Assembly: GCA_037975125.1 (NCBI GenBank)
Contig: CM075858.1
Span: 66,688,140-66,752,139, forward strand
Reading direction: 5' to 3'
Length of the DNA stretch: 64,000 nucleotides
DNA from: Latrodectus hesperus
Lineage: Eukaryota > Arthropoda > Arachnida > Araneae > Theridiidae
Under the pieces are notes generated by a model. It made no database searches and had not been told where the DNA came from. It saw nothing but the letters and a program-made list of their open reading frames with translations. Positions 50,260 to 63,220 of this stretch are shown here, in pieces. Position 1 is the stretch's first letter; every line of letters starts with the position of its first letter. The position numbers and the translations under genes were made by a program.

Positions 50260-53000
50260 AGTTTTTCTATTTATAAGTTACCTTTCTCTATGATAGTGGA
50301 TTATTTCCTTAAATTCTAAAATGCTATGACATAATTAATTTTTGATACTTTGCTTATAAACATTAATCTTTTTATGACTACTAAGTTATTCCTTAAAACA
50401 GCTGTAATAAATAATAAAATATATGCACATGCACAGATATAACAGAAATATTTAATTTATAGTTGAAACACTGGGATAAATATACAGGAAAATAATTTCA
50501 CATATAAGTATAATATTCTTGACAAATTATTTTGTAGTCCAATAATAACGGGGAAAAATTCCTTACAAAGATTTTCATTAAATTTCTTAATATTTGACTT
50601 TAGATATACTTAAATAATAATTGTTCCTATTTTGAAGTTATTAAAAGAAAATCAATAATTTTTGAACAAAAATTGATAAAAACGACACTTTATAAAAGGA
50701 AACAAATTCATAAACACTTAAATAGCTTTACTTCTGAAATGAACTGACTATTAAAATATAGAAAACTTTTAAAAAAAGAAATAAACATTTTCATCATGAA
50801 TTCTACAGATTAATTTTATAAGCAAACATAAGATATACGTATGTAAACTCAGTATTTTTTCAAAATTTTATTGAGAAATTAAAAATGAAGAAATAATATT
50901 AATTCAAATTTTGTTTGTAGCTTTTTTGATTAAATCATATTGCTGTCCCGATAGTTTATTTTTATATAATCTTAAAACATTAACAATATAAATAAATCAC
51001 TTAATACAAATTTCATTTCAAAGCAGTTACGTTTTTAGTAACTTAATTTGAATAATGCTATGTAAGCAACTTTTAGTTCCTCAAAGTATATTAATTCCCA
51101 TTGTTAGAAATTAAAAAATGCTAAAGCGTTCTTTAATTTCACAAGATTGTTTAAAAGTTTTACTTTGGTGACTTTTAAAAAATCTAATGGATCAAAGATG
51201 AAAATGGAACTGTAAAATTTTTGTAAGAAATTATTAAATTACGGAGTCTTTTCTTCTTATCATATAGCATTTTCTAAAAATAAACTCTTCATTACCAAAC
51301 AAAAAATTTTTCACTGTCTTCAAATTCTTAAAACACGCTCTTGATAATTGTCACTAAATTATTTTTGATTTCATATTATCTTTTCTCAGTTTAATGTATT
51401 TTAATTATAGATTTTACTATATCATGGATTATAAGAAATGTTTTTAGAAATTGAAGAAGCGTAATTAAGTTTTTAGATGTTGATAATACTTGAACACATT
51501 TTCTACAGATTGCTTTAGTAGATATTGATTGAATTTTTTTTATCTTCTTAAATCGTTCTGAATAAAAATAATAGAAGCAATAATTTTTCTCTAAATTTAC
51601 ATAAGAAATTTTAAAATATTAAATTAAGAACTTATATTTTAAATCTAATTATACAGTATTTTTATTTCAATAGATGCAATTTTTATTATCACCTGTGCAT
51701 TTTTATTTAAAAAATATACACATAATTAGTTAGGCTATCATTAGTTGGGATGAAGCGAAATTTGATAAATCATTTCCTACTTGATTAGTTGCTGAATTAT
51801 TATTAAGCAGAATCTGCAACTAACATCTCAAATAATTCTTGAAAGATAAGAAAAGTATTAAATCACTCTTGATTAAAAATGATTAACTAAATTTTACTGA
51901 AAATGATTTTCTGAGTTCATTTCATGAAACTAAATACTTCAATAAAAAGTTCATGTCAAGAATTAATTACATATTTACTTATAGTAAACTATTCATAAAG
52001 ATTCATTTTAAGGAAAATTAATACATTTTTCTTGATATTTGTGTTGTATCACAAAAAACAAGGAATGTCGTCAAGTTTTACTGTTTTTTCAAATTCTTGA
52101 TACATAAAAAGAAAAATTTACTCACACTAAACTTCTGAATAAAAGATGTCAAATATGACAACTATGAATCAAATAAATGAATTTGAGTACCAAAATGAAT
52201 TTTTATTGTTTGTTTTGGAATATTAAAATTCTAAAAAAATTTAATGGGAGTTTTAAGTGGCCAGTTCTTATTCGTAGAATTCAAACTACTAACTTCTCAG
52301 TGCATGTTTACTCTTGTAAATTTTAACTTTGATCCATTCGGCTATTAACTTATTTCACTGTGTTTAGCTATCACTATTAATAAATGAAATAATAATTTAA
52401 ATGTTTTGTAATATTGTGGTAATATTTAATTACACATCACGGAATTTTTATAATTCTATAATTATATAGTAATATGTTTATAATAATATGTTTATACAGT
52501 TATATAACAATATGTTTATACAGTTACGATTGTTAATTTGACACTAGCTTTTAGAAAAAAAATAAAATGAATTATTCTAAAATAATATGTGCATATCACA
52601 CAAATAAAGTTAGTCTGATTTTATTATTTACAAAGTGTTTTTCACATTGAAAATATTTTAATAATGAAATAATATCATAAAATAACTAGAAACTCCTTTA
52701 ATTAACAAATTAAAAAATAAATATTTAAGATAAATTGGATCTTTTTAAAAATACATTAAACTGCTTTTTAATTCCTTTATCTCCTTTAATAATAGAAATG
52801 CTGCTTAAAGAAATGATGCAAAAAGTATGATAGAAAATATCTTAAGTTCCTGATGTCAATTGCTATAAATATTATATTTTATAATATTACCGTGAAATTT
52901 GAGGTGAATGTTTGATTACTAGAAATAATAATAAAGAATTAACATTATTGGAAGAAAAATTATTTATTATTTATCCTAAGAAAGTTTTATATGAATAACC
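50260..53000. other. AT-rich, no gene; holds left copy of a duplication
   Basis: No coding motif. 51880-52950 is one copy of a diverged segmental duplication whose partner is 56236-57360. Confidence 0.55.
51880..52950 (+). repeat. Segmental duplication, left copy
   Basis: Aligns colinearly with 56236-57360. Shared landmarks in order: AAAAATGATTAACTAAAT, TCAAGAATTAATTA, TTGTATCACAA, GATTTGAGTACCAAAAT-type text, AACTTATTTCA, GATGTCAATTGCTATAA-type text. Estimated identity is perhaps 70-75% by eye, with many small indels. Non-coding in both copies. Confidence 0.8.
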
Positions 53001-53009
53001 GAAATAATG

Positions 53010-53300
53010 TCACCACCACTCGACGTTCATGCTATTCAGAAATTGGAAAGAAAAGGACATTTAATCTTTGGCTTGCAGAAAAATTTGCTAAGCGTTTGAT
53101 TACATTTGATATAGAGATTATCTCGGGAGTTAAAACAAGTGGTTTCAAAACAGTTCGGAACTAAATCCCTATGATTTTTTATGGGGTTACATCAAGGGTA
53201 AAATCTATAGAAGTGCGGAACACCTAACCGGGACATATGCTTTAACTGAAAGACCGGAAATCAGTCACTAGCAAGGAGATGGATGCACTTGATTCTGAGT
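53010..53300 (+). pseudogene. Mariner-like transposase relic with SINE B tail
   Basis: At 53156-53215 the frame ELNPYDFLWGYIKGKIYRSA matches the third-Asp block of DUF4817-type transposases (NPCDFFLWGYLKGKVY). Directly after, CACCTAACCGGGACATATGC is the tail motif of SINE B (compare 53640), so the relic is fused to or overwritten by SINE sequence. The earlier part (from 53010) could be upstream transposase but is unreadable. Confidence 0.55.
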
Positions 53301-53469
53301 AACTTCTGAGTGTCTCATGACAGGGTTTCGAAATTTAATTTATAACACTATAATCGAGAACAGTTGACATTCAACCAGCTTGTATATTAAACGTCATTAA
53401 TGTCTTTATTTAATAAAATAGATTTAATGTTCTAGCATGCTGTCTTTTTCCACTAAGACAGTTTACTAT

Positions 53470-53722
53470 ATAGCCGTTGGCTTAGTGGTAGCGTTTCAAG
53501 ATCCCAAGACACAGGTCCGAACTTCGATCCTCGGGTTGGGCAAGGTCGACTCAGCCTTTCATCCCTTCATTGGGCTGATCAACTAAGTACCAAGCATGCT
53601 TGGGAACTAAACACTGGAGGTTTCCCCTTAGACTGAACACCTAACCGGAACATATGCTTTGCACCACAGGCCCTCTCAGTCAAGAAAACAGAGATGGGTA
53701 CAGTAGGCCTTGGCCCACAGAG
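53470..53722 (+). repeat. tRNA-derived SINE family B, best copy
   Basis: Head TAGCCGTTGGCTTAGTGGTA (A box), CCGAACTTCGATCCTCGGG (B box), body TTTCATCCCTTCATTGGGC, CCAAGCATGCTTGGGAACTA and AACACTGGAGGTTTCCCC, end GTAGGCCTTGGCCCACAG. Related copies lie at 23272 and 33150. Overlapping open frames are not genes. Confidence 0.85.
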
Positions 53723-56235
53723 TTTAGTATCATGTTTTTTAGACCACGGGGTACATCATTTAATAAAGTTTTACTATTACAAAAATTTTTATTAGTAGGT
53801 ATATATTTGATATCAATTACAGCTAGAAAAAATGTGTAAAAAGACATTGCCGATGAACATCTACAAGTTTCTATCGACACTTTGACTTGTATCTATAAAT
53901 TTTGTCTCATTAGTATTGTTTAAATTAAATTTTACTCAATCTTTTGAAGTTTCAGCTAATGAAGTAAAAGTTTTCCGCTGAATAAAGCCTAGATAAATTA
54001 TATAACTTAAATAAAATATATTAACTTAAATAAAGTTTATTTATCTTATTAGAAATAAATTTGCTCTTTCTGGCTTTTGTAGGTAAAAAAGGTGTTTTCA
54101 ATGAAAATTAGCAAAGCTTATCTAATTTTATTTTCAGTAATAGCATTTGCTATTTAAGTACATTAAAAATGCAAAATTTTGAAAATTCGAAATTTTGAAA
54201 CAATTGGGAAATTTAAGACACCGGAGCTACTTAAGATGTAGATAAAAGAAACAAGTTTCATCATAACAATATTTCAGAAATGCTTTTTTACAAATATTTT
54301 GGAAACTTATCATAAGCAGATGATTTTGATAATATATGAAGTGTACGAACTGCATAATCAGACGAAATTATCATGTTAACTAAAAAATAAAAAAAAATAG
54401 ATTTCAACAACCAGAAAATATTTCTGTTACTTTACATTTCTAAAACTTCTTTACCCTTCTATTAATCAAAATGTTTGCTTTAAGATTTATCATAAGGCAT
54501 GGAAAATCTATTGGTTTTATATTTATTATGTAAAACTCCTTTTCAATCTATTTTAATCTAAAATACGAAATTTTACAAGATAAAAACATAATTCTTTATT
54601 TAATTTTGTAATATAACTTCTGTATATTCGTGTTAATGCAACAATTCAAAAAATTAATAAACGTATACAGAAAAAATTTTAATTTAAAGAAAAATATTTT
54701 CATTTATAATATATTTTGAGGATGAAACAAATGTTTCTCCTGGTTAGGATAATGCCTGGTAAAAATATTTTTGTGTGCAGTAAATTACCATTGACTCATT
54801 GATTTATCATCATGCAATGCTTTATTATATGCTCATAACCAACTTAATGGTTGAAAATGCTCTTGGGCTCAAAATATTGAGACAGTTTTTTTGAGAGAAT
54901 CTTAAATACATATAATGGGATCCTTTCTGGAAGTTCTCTTCATAATTTTTAAAAAAATCTCTTTTTTTCATTTTTTATATTTAGTCACCTATTGAATTTT
55001 TGTACCGAGGTAACGTTAATTTTTAGCTTAATAAAAATTTAGCGAATTGCTTGTAAAACTAGGCAATCAATAAATATGATAATAAATTACAAAAATGAAA
55101 GTTATAATAACTTATAAAGAGATGGAATAAAGAAATATATTATCAAATGAAGCTCTTAACAATCTTTTCTTTAAGCGATACTAAAAATATGAGAACACAC
55201 AAAAATAGGGAAAATAAGTTTAAATCATGTCAATCAATATCATAATTTGTTAGAAATCTATGCACCTTGCTTTCAGTCATTTGAATCCATCTATAAAAAT
55301 ATGTATTTATTTAAATGTAAGCTTATCTTAAATTGTTCTTATATATATTTTTAAAGATAATCAGTGTAAATTTTAATTTTTTAATACATTTTCATACAGA
55401 AAAGTTTAGGAGTTAAAAATAAAATTATAAAAGAGAATTTTTTTCCAGAAAAATTTCGAATCATGAGAAGTGATAATAGAATGTGCAAAATTAATAAATA
55501 AACAAATCAATAAAGTAAATAGATTTGAAATTAAAAGTGAAATATCATTTGATACGAAGTCTAGCAAATGGCATGCCCGATTTTCTATGGCAATAATCAA
55601 AATCTTTCTTCAGAAAGGATAAGAATACATTAATTATTCTCGTAACTTATTATTTTATTATATTTTTTCTTCGAGTTAAATTTTGTAATGAAATTCCGGT
55701 TTCGTTTTAATAATTTTGCCTTTATTTTCTATTACATTACTCTGTGTTAAGAAGTTCTTTTTTTAAAGGAACATTTAAGGCTGAAAAAGTGTCTTTGATT
55801 CATTATTTCGAGTTTTTTCACCTTTTATTTCTTGATTTCTTACTTTCACTCTCGTGCTGCACTCTATGTTTCTACGCATTTTTCCACTTCTTACTCTTCT
55901 AACACTTTTACTTGAGTATTTAATAATTGAAAAAAATCTTATTTGGATTAAAGAGCAAACTTTTTGGTCTACTAATACTTTTACTTGAGTATTTAATAAA
56001 TAAAGAACAAATTTCGCATCTGACGGAAAGAAGAATCTTGATCTACTATCATTTTTTATTGAGTATTTTATAATTAAAGAGAATTTTTTTATCTTAATGT
56101 AATCAAGAACTATTAAGAGTGAAACAATATAACTTTAATGTATTGACTATAATATTAAACCTTGATTCAATCAGGAACACAATCAAATTAATTTTTGAGA
56201 ATGATGTAAAAATTAGAAATGACTTTTAATCGCTC
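53723..56235. other. AT-rich, no gene; contains a ~73-base triple repeat
   Basis: No recognisable coding sequence. See 55895-56110 for the triple repeat. Confidence 0.5.
55895..56110 (+). repeat. Imperfect tandem repeat, three units of ~73 bases
   Basis: CTTTTACTTGAGTATTTAAT lies at 55905 and 55978, and a relative (TTTTTATTGAGTATTTTATA) at about 56052; GAGTATT is spaced 73 and 74 bases. Units are followed by AAAGA(G)CAA(A) text. Confidence 0.65.
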
Positions 56236-57360
56236 ATTACAAAAATGATTAACTAAATGTTTCCGTGAAATCAAATACTTCAATAAAAAATTCATATCAA
56301 GAATTAATTAAATATTTACTTATAATAAACATGTTATGGTGATTCAATTTTAGGAAATTTGATACATTTTCCTTGATATTGATGTTGTATCACAATGACA
56401 GTGGTATTTATAAATATAGAACGACATCAATTTTTACTGTTTGTTTAAAAAAATTTCTTGATAACTGAGAAGAAAAATTCACTCAGAAAACATCTGAATA
56501 AAAAAATATAAAATATGACAGCGATGAATCAAACAAATAGATTTGAGTACCAAAATCAAATATCCTTATTTTCCTAGATAAATTTAACAAGAGTTTCAAT
56601 TCGTTAGTTCTGATAAGTTGAATTCAAACTTCTAGCTTCTCAACGCTTGTTTACTTTTGTAAATTACTGCGATCCATTTCCTATTACACATCCCATTACA
56701 TTTTAACTGCGAACCATTTGGCAATTAACTTATTTCATTATGTATAAATATCAATATTAATATTTAAAATAGTAATCAGAATGTTTTGGAATATTGTGAT
56801 AATATTTAACTGCATCTCTTGATATTTTTATAATCATAATTTTAATATAATTATAAAGCTATAAATATTTTCTGTAAAAAATTGCATACAATTACGATTG
56901 TTAATTTGATATTAGATGCTTCGTAAAATATATAAAAACTATTCTTAAATAATCAGTGCATACCAAAAAAATTTCCCTGATTTTACTATTTAATAAAAAT
57001 ATTTCAAGTAAAAGAAAATTATTTTACATGGAATATGTTTTAATGATAAAATAATATGATAAAATGAATAGAAATAATACAAGTTACACATTAATTAATA
57101 AAAAACATAAAATATTTAAGGTAAATTTGATCTCTTTAAAAATCCATCAAAACGCTTTCGTATTACTTTTCCTACTGAAATTTAATGAAAGAAATGCAGG
57201 TTTGTCTAAAATGTATTATAGAAAGTCCTTTAAACTCCTTATGTCAATTGCTATAATTTCTACATTTATAAGAACACAGTTACATTTGAGTCCCACCGCA
57301 AGCATTGACGCTCAATGTGGAATTTACTAACGAGATTTAAATAAGAATTAATGGCTTTTA
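56236..57360 (+). repeat. Segmental duplication, right copy
   Basis: Partner of 51880-52950, offset about 4.35-4.39 kb, same orientation. The 88-codon open frame at 57064-57330 lies in its right part; the matching stretch of the left copy has stops, so a protein is unlikely. Confidence 0.8.
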
Positions 57361-58545
57361 AATTACAGAAAAATTTAGTACAAAAGTTGAAAAAGAAATA
57401 AAATATCAAAGAAAACTATACATATAAATTCATTTGATTATATTATTTAATATTTTACGAATTTTATCATTAATATCTCTGAAAACTATTACTTATGTAC
57501 TAAATTAACAAATAAATTTAAAAGCCCTTAATTTGATGCAGTTGTAACTGAATTTATTGCCACATTTATAACATTAATAATGTATCTCTCTTAAGTCCAA
57601 GTGTCAACAACACACAGTTACCATAAAAATTCATGTTGAAATGTTACTGTAATAAGTATAATGGGGAAACAGTAATAACCTTTAGTTATTTTAAAAATTA
57701 AACTCACTTGAAACAATTATTAGGATGTTAGATTTTCAAACTACTTTTAAAAACAATCTAAAAAGAATAAGAAAAAAATAATCAGAACAAAAAAAAGGTA
57801 TGAAAAAAACTATAAATTTATTAAAAACTTTAAATTTACTAAAACTATAAATTTAGAATCCAATTTGAAATCCTTTCATGCAAAGTAGATTAATTGAAAT
57901 GAAAAGCTAAAATAAATATATATTTTGAATGATTTATTTATAGTACCCTTTATATAAATCATTCTAAATGAATAATTATTTAAATAAATTAACGATTAGA
58001 AATTTATGTTCAGAAACTCTTCTTTACAATAAAGTTATATATAAAATAATTAACAAACCTTTATACTTTGGATGCCAAGGATGATTTCAGAAGAAAGAGT
58101 AGGATATTTCTTATAATTATTTTTAAACTGTGTCACAATATAGCAAGTGGATGGAAAGAAAATAGTATTTACATACAAATTACTAAAAACAAAGCCATAA
58201 AAATAAATTGAGCTTCAGTAAACCTATAGAAATTTACCGTGTTAATGGAGAATTTTGATTGTTATGAAGATACTAATGATGAATACCAGAAAAAATATTT
58301 AACTTGAATTTTTACGATGTTGTTTGGACAGGATTATAAACATTCAAGTTTATATACATAAACGAACAAAATAAATGCAATTTTGTACTCCAGATTTAGA
58401 AATTTAAAACTAAAACGTATAAGAAATGTTAAGTGACTTATTATCTTTGTTTTTCTGCTTTACATATCATTTAAATTAAACACTGTTTTTAATTTTTCAT
58501 TGAAAAAAAATGATTGTTTTTTGCTCCACTCACTGCATTACCATT
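57361..58545. other. AT-rich, nothing recognised
   Basis: No coding motif and no clear repeat. Confidence 0.5.
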
Positions 58546-58850
58546 TATGTTGTTGTTACTTATCTCAGGTTGTTTAGCTAGGCTAGACAACCAACATAAA
58601 ACCAAAAATATCTAAAATGTCTGAAAAATTTTATGGGTCCCGAAGGACATCATCTTTTTTAAAATTTAGGCAGGTTAAGATATGTCCAGGGAAGGCTATA
58701 TTGTCGGAACACCAAGATCAGTTATGTATCTTTTATGTACAAGTACTATAAACACCAATTATTCAAAAAATTGTGAGTTGTGGGAAACCCAATAGCGTGG
58801 AAGATCCACAAAATTTAGAAAAAAAGGTCCATATTAGTACAGACATGTAT
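58545..58850 (-). repeat. Non-LTR retrotransposon 3' end fragment
   Basis: TTGTTGTTACTTATCTCAGG, TTTAGCTAGGCTAGACAACC and ACATAAAACCAAAAATATCT match the 3' end of the retrotransposon at 20010-20100 (GTGTAGCTAAGCTAAACCAT, CATAAAACCAAAAATCATT). No coding part is recognisable beyond it. Confidence 0.55.
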
Positions 58851-60180
58851 TTCAACAATTTTAACATTCAGTAGCTAACATAAATTCATTTGTAATTATA
58901 AGAATGATAAAAACTTTTCATTAATCAGAAAATGTTCAAAATTGACATTTTTTTGATAATTTGTCAAGAATATTTCTCTGTTTTTACATTAAAACATTCC
59001 TTTATTAGTGATTCATTTATTTTTGAATTTATATATCATAGATAGCACATAAAACGGATAATCTTCTCTAAGATAATAATAAATTTATCGTAATTTTCAT
59101 TATTTTTACAGACTAAATGTTGTTTTTGATGCCATGATTCAAGGCATCATTTTTCCATCATCTTCTTGTATTTTGTATATTTTTATGGTAAATATCTTAG
59201 ACAGACTACTCTCTTTTATAATAAAATTGATTACAGTTCATATTAAAATATCTTCCTCACTACGCAATCAACAAGTGTCAAACGTGCTCATATTGCAAGA
59301 AATATCCATACTGAATTATGTGAATGAAAAATGCAGTAATAAGAAACAATCAATTTAGATTACAATTAATTTAGATCAATTTAGATTTCACAATATATTT
59401 TGAGGAAATTTGTTTTCGCTCAAAACTTACACACACATGAAGTTATTTAACCATTTGATAACGAAAGAATTAATGAGTTAATGGATACGTTGAGAAAATG
59501 TAAATAATTATATGGGTATAATTATTTGCACACATAGTTTGCCAAACATAATTGTTTGAATAATTTTGTACAATTTTAATAACAAATTCATACTGAGTTG
59601 ACAGTTTATAAGAACAGACAAAACTATGCAAATGTGTTGACCAAGCAACACCTGCTATGTATCAGGTGGTCACGTTTAATATGATTCGGATATAAACCGC
59701 TGAATACACTCACAGCTTGTAGTAACTTCACTTTTATCTTGTATAAAACAAAGGATCTGAGCATTTTTGAGCGCAGAATGGCAGTTGGTCTTGCCGAAAT
59801 GGATAAAGACTTTCTGATACCCACATCTGCTAGACTTTTCCCAGACAAGCACTAATTAAACAGCCTAGAATAGCTAACCAAGAAAATCGTGTAAAAGACT
59901 CGTTGAATCAAGGGAAGAATATAGAAAGAGAAACCTAAAATCAGAAAAATATCTCCAATTTTTCAGTGATCTCCAACACTAGAAAGTCGACGATTAAGTA
60001 AATGTGTAGTGCTTGTACGAGTCCCACTCCCATTTTACCACGTAAATAAGCAGTCATGAGACAACAACTTGTATTAAAAATTCTATGCCAGTTTCCTCGG
60101 TTCAGGCAAGTGAATACAGTGTAATGGTCTGAGAAACATTTTATTTTCATAATTTTGGAATATTAACTTCTGTTGAAAGA
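58851..60180. other. No gene recognised
   Basis: Slightly less AT-rich at 59600-60150, which may be the upstream part of the Tc1-like relic that follows, but no transposase motif can be read there on either strand. Confidence 0.4.
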
Positions 60181-60625
60181 ACACCTTAATGGTCAGGACT
60201 ACCTGAAAATGGTCACAGAGCAAGTTTATCAATTCAACCAATCTGTGTTTCCGCTGTTGAGGGTACTTCCAGTAAGAATATGCTTCGCTTCACAAGGTTA
60301 ATATTTTGACATGATACAGTGGTGGAGCTGTCCCAGAAAAATGATATTGCACTTAACGTATTTCATTGTCCTCTAAATTTCCCGCATTTGTATCCAAAGA
60401 TCATCTTTGAGATGATATTGAATGGATCCTTCGAAGTATGGATCCATCACCATCCTATCAGTATCAAGTGGGAGCAGCAGCTACATCAGATGGACAAACA
60501 TGCTTGAACAATGCTTTCAGAAGCTGATATAATCCATAACATGATAAATTCCTGTTGTAGTTATAATGGTGTCTCAACACAGTTTTAGAAGAATGTTTTT
60601 AATAAACTGGCCACTAGTGGTGCAA
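60181..60625 (+). pseudogene. Badly degraded Tc1-like transposase relic
   Basis: Plus strand reads LNGQDYLKMV near 60187 (Tc1 core: xLxGxxYxxxVL), later WIHHHPISIKWEQQLHQMDK near 60440 and DIIHNMINSC near 60530, spaced like the end of a Tc1 transposase (helix after the Glu, then IPxxxIxNMINS). No catalytic residue can be confirmed and frames shift repeatedly. The call is weak. Confidence 0.35.
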
Positions 60626-62065
60626 CGCGATTTTGTTTATTGCGACATATATTTTTGATGGGATTAGCTTTCATTTTTTTACTCTATTGCTTTTGGAATG
60701 CTGATATTATATAGGTAAAATAAATCACTTCAAATGAATGAAAACTGATTTCATTTTTTTACAACTGTAACCATTAATCTGAGAGTAAGCATAATTTTTT
60801 TAAAACATTCGAAAGTTTGTATACCTTAAAAATATCAATGAGGAACATTCTGATAATATATTTATACGTCTCTAACCATAGGAAGGCAATTTAATTTTTA
60901 TGATTTTGTTTTCGAATTGTAACTTTCAATATAACTCAAAGTTTAATGACCTGTTTTTCTATTTTCTAAATTTTAGTGCGTCATACTTTCATGTTACAGG
61001 AGAGAGAAAATTAAAAATATTGACAATTTTATCATTAACTTATTTAATGTTAAAAGGATTAGAACTTATTAAATAACTCTAAAATATTATAAAAGGATTC
61101 ATAAAAGAAACTTTAAATCTATTCTATATAATTTGTAGTCATTTAAATATATGATATTTTTAAGTAATTATGTGAATTATATTTATTTGTTATTGAGGAC
61201 AACATTTTGTACTAGAAATTATAATTATGAGAGATAATAAATTTAGATAATTATAATTACCTAAAATTATGAGACAATTATATTGCCTTTAAACATGCAA
61301 AAGTCCCACATTTTGCGTATTTAAAAGCAAAATTTTCCTAAAATCTGCGTTTTTATTAATGCTGCTGTAATATATGCACTCAAACATATTTTAAAGGGTA
61401 TTCGAAAAATAATAATCCACAATATGTGTTATAATCATTATCAAGTTAACTTACGATATTTTTCTAATAAAAATTTATTATTAATTTTTTTAAAAAAACA
61501 CATATTTTTAATAAAAAATTTTAATTAAAAAATAAAATACATAATTTTTCAAAAAAACACATATTTTTTTAAAAAAATAATAATAAAATTTTCTAAAAGC
61601 TTTGCTAATAGTTCCACTATTCTGGAAATTGTTGAGTGTCCCTGTCTGAGCTGTCAAAAAATAGCAAAATAATTCTCACAAACTTTGATTGCATACACAA
61701 ATAAAATTCAAAATTTCATCTCTAATATTATTTAAAATAATACATAGTATAAAACTTTGATTTAATTTTTATCCCCAAATGCTGTAAGCTCATTTACACA
61801 TAATGTGCATGGTTAATTATTAATAAATTTTGCTGTTTTTAAATGATTAACCTTCTACAGTAAACGTTTAACTAACTTAAGATTATAAGATTATACTAAT
61901 TTTTCGATTTAATTTGTAAATAGTGAAAGATAAGGAATTTAGAATACTTTATAATTAATTTTTGCTATTGAATGTCTTAATGTTATATCGCTGTTTGTGT
62001 AATACTACCTAGCATAGTAGCATACATCAGACTTTTTAAAATATATTCATTATCGTATTAAATTG
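60626..62065. other. AT-rich, nothing recognised
   Basis: No coding motif and no clear repeat. Confidence 0.5.
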
Positions 62066-62067
62066 TA

Positions 62068-62321
62068 TTGGGTTGTTCGGAAAGTAATTTCATTTTTCCC
62101 ACCTGGATCAGCTTTTCGTTAGTAAAAACCAACCACTTTATGAATGTGAAACCGTGCTACTACCAGAAAGATGGTAAAAGCTATTGGACTAGAATGGGCA
62201 ATATGCCCATTCTAGTCCAATAGCTTTTACCAATAGCTTACAATAGAAATGCAATGCGATATTTATTCGTTATACGTTTTACATTTTCATGAAAAACGAA
62301 ATTACTTTCCAAACAACCCAA
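62068..62321. mobile_element. Mariner MITE with a perfect central hairpin
   Basis: A 254-base element with inverted ends TTGGGTTGTTCGGAAAGTAA (62068) and the reverse complement ending 62321 (ATTACTTTCCAAACAACCCAA with one change). TA lies at both junctions (62066-62067, 62322-62323). The ends are typical of mariner. At its centre, 62173-62231, is a perfect palindrome with 28-base arms and a 3-base spacer. No transposase. Confidence 0.9.
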
Positions 62322-62323
62322 TA

Positions 62324-63120
62324 TTTCCTAGAAATTAATAAATTTTGTTTCAAATACTTTCATTTTAAAAAGATCAAATAGTTTTTAATAATGTGACTGT
62401 TTGGTTTTATATTTCTATATATGTATATATATTTGTTTCATTTTTCAAAATTTATATTCTATTAAAATATTTCATGAAAATTATAGCATAAAATAAATTA
62501 AAAAAATAAAAGTATAAAGTTAGATAGCCTCAAAATCAGTGGTATAGTACAGATTTTTGGTACTTCAGCACTCTTTCAGTCACATGCAGAGCTCTATATT
62601 TGCTTAACTCAAACCTGAATCAATAACTAGGTGGGTTATTTTGATGTTGATGGTTTTATGCTAGAATCACTTCTTTCTAATAAACATCAATCCATTTTAT
62701 TTCACGGTTATTGGATGCGATGCCAGGTTACTTACTCCAAAAACACTTAATTTCTAAAAACGCTTTTTGTTCTTTCAATAAAACCTCTTCAACTCTCTAA
62801 ATAAACATCGCAATTAAATTGTACTATGTGATCAAGCTAGTCTCATTTTGTGCAGCTGACGTAGTTTATGTTGCCAGTCTCAATGTGCAATTATGATAAA
62901 ATTAACTCTGTAGAAACAATATTGCACCATCAAATCATATTACATTTTAGTGATTAATAGAATTTTGTGTTGATTACGAAATTATAAAACATTCACGAAA
63001 AATGTAGCATGAGTTGTTTTTTACAGCTTCAAAGCAAAAATAAAAATGTTTTTTTCAAGTTTTGCTACCGAAAAGTCATAAAAGTGTTTCATAAATATGA
63101 CTTTAATATTTTCTATTGCA
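62324..63120. other. Probable promoter/5' UTR region of the right-hand gene
   Basis: No protein or repeat recognised. If the exon at 63121 is real, its upstream untranslated exon and promoter should be here or further left; I see no element I can name. Confidence 0.4.
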
Positions 63121-63220
63121 GATCCTCAGTTTCCATCAAAACTTTTAGATCATTGAAAAATGGCAGTCTATTCCGTAGGCCTCATTACTTTCGTGTTCGC
63201 AGTAGTTTTCCTTGATGGAA
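63121..63220 (+). CDS. First coding exon of a secreted or membrane protein (5' end)
   Basis: A likely internal exon: acceptor TTTTCTATTGCAG just before 63121, 39 bases of 5' UTR, ATG at 63160, donor gtacgt at 63221 (phase 1). It encodes MAVYSVGLITFVFAVVFLDG, a good signal peptide: short start, hydrophobic core VGLITFVFAVVFL, then polar residues. The remainder of the protein is off the right edge, so its family is unknown. Its strand and exit phase (1) exclude it as the missing first exon of the TEP gene on the minus strand, which needs phase 2. The two genes would be divergent neighbours. Confidence 0.5.

Noticed and set aside
49736..50293. Long open frames across 49736-50293
   Set aside because: They consist almost entirely of unknown bases in the assembly gap.
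57064..57330. 88-codon plus-strand frame with a possible signal peptide
   Set aside because: It lies within the segmental duplication; the matching part of the other copy contains stops and no splice signals support it.
63160..63220. Using the plus-strand signal-peptide exon as the first exon of the TEP gene
   Set aside because: It is on the opposite strand and exits in phase 1, while the TEP exon at 31094 needs two bases from the preceding exon.
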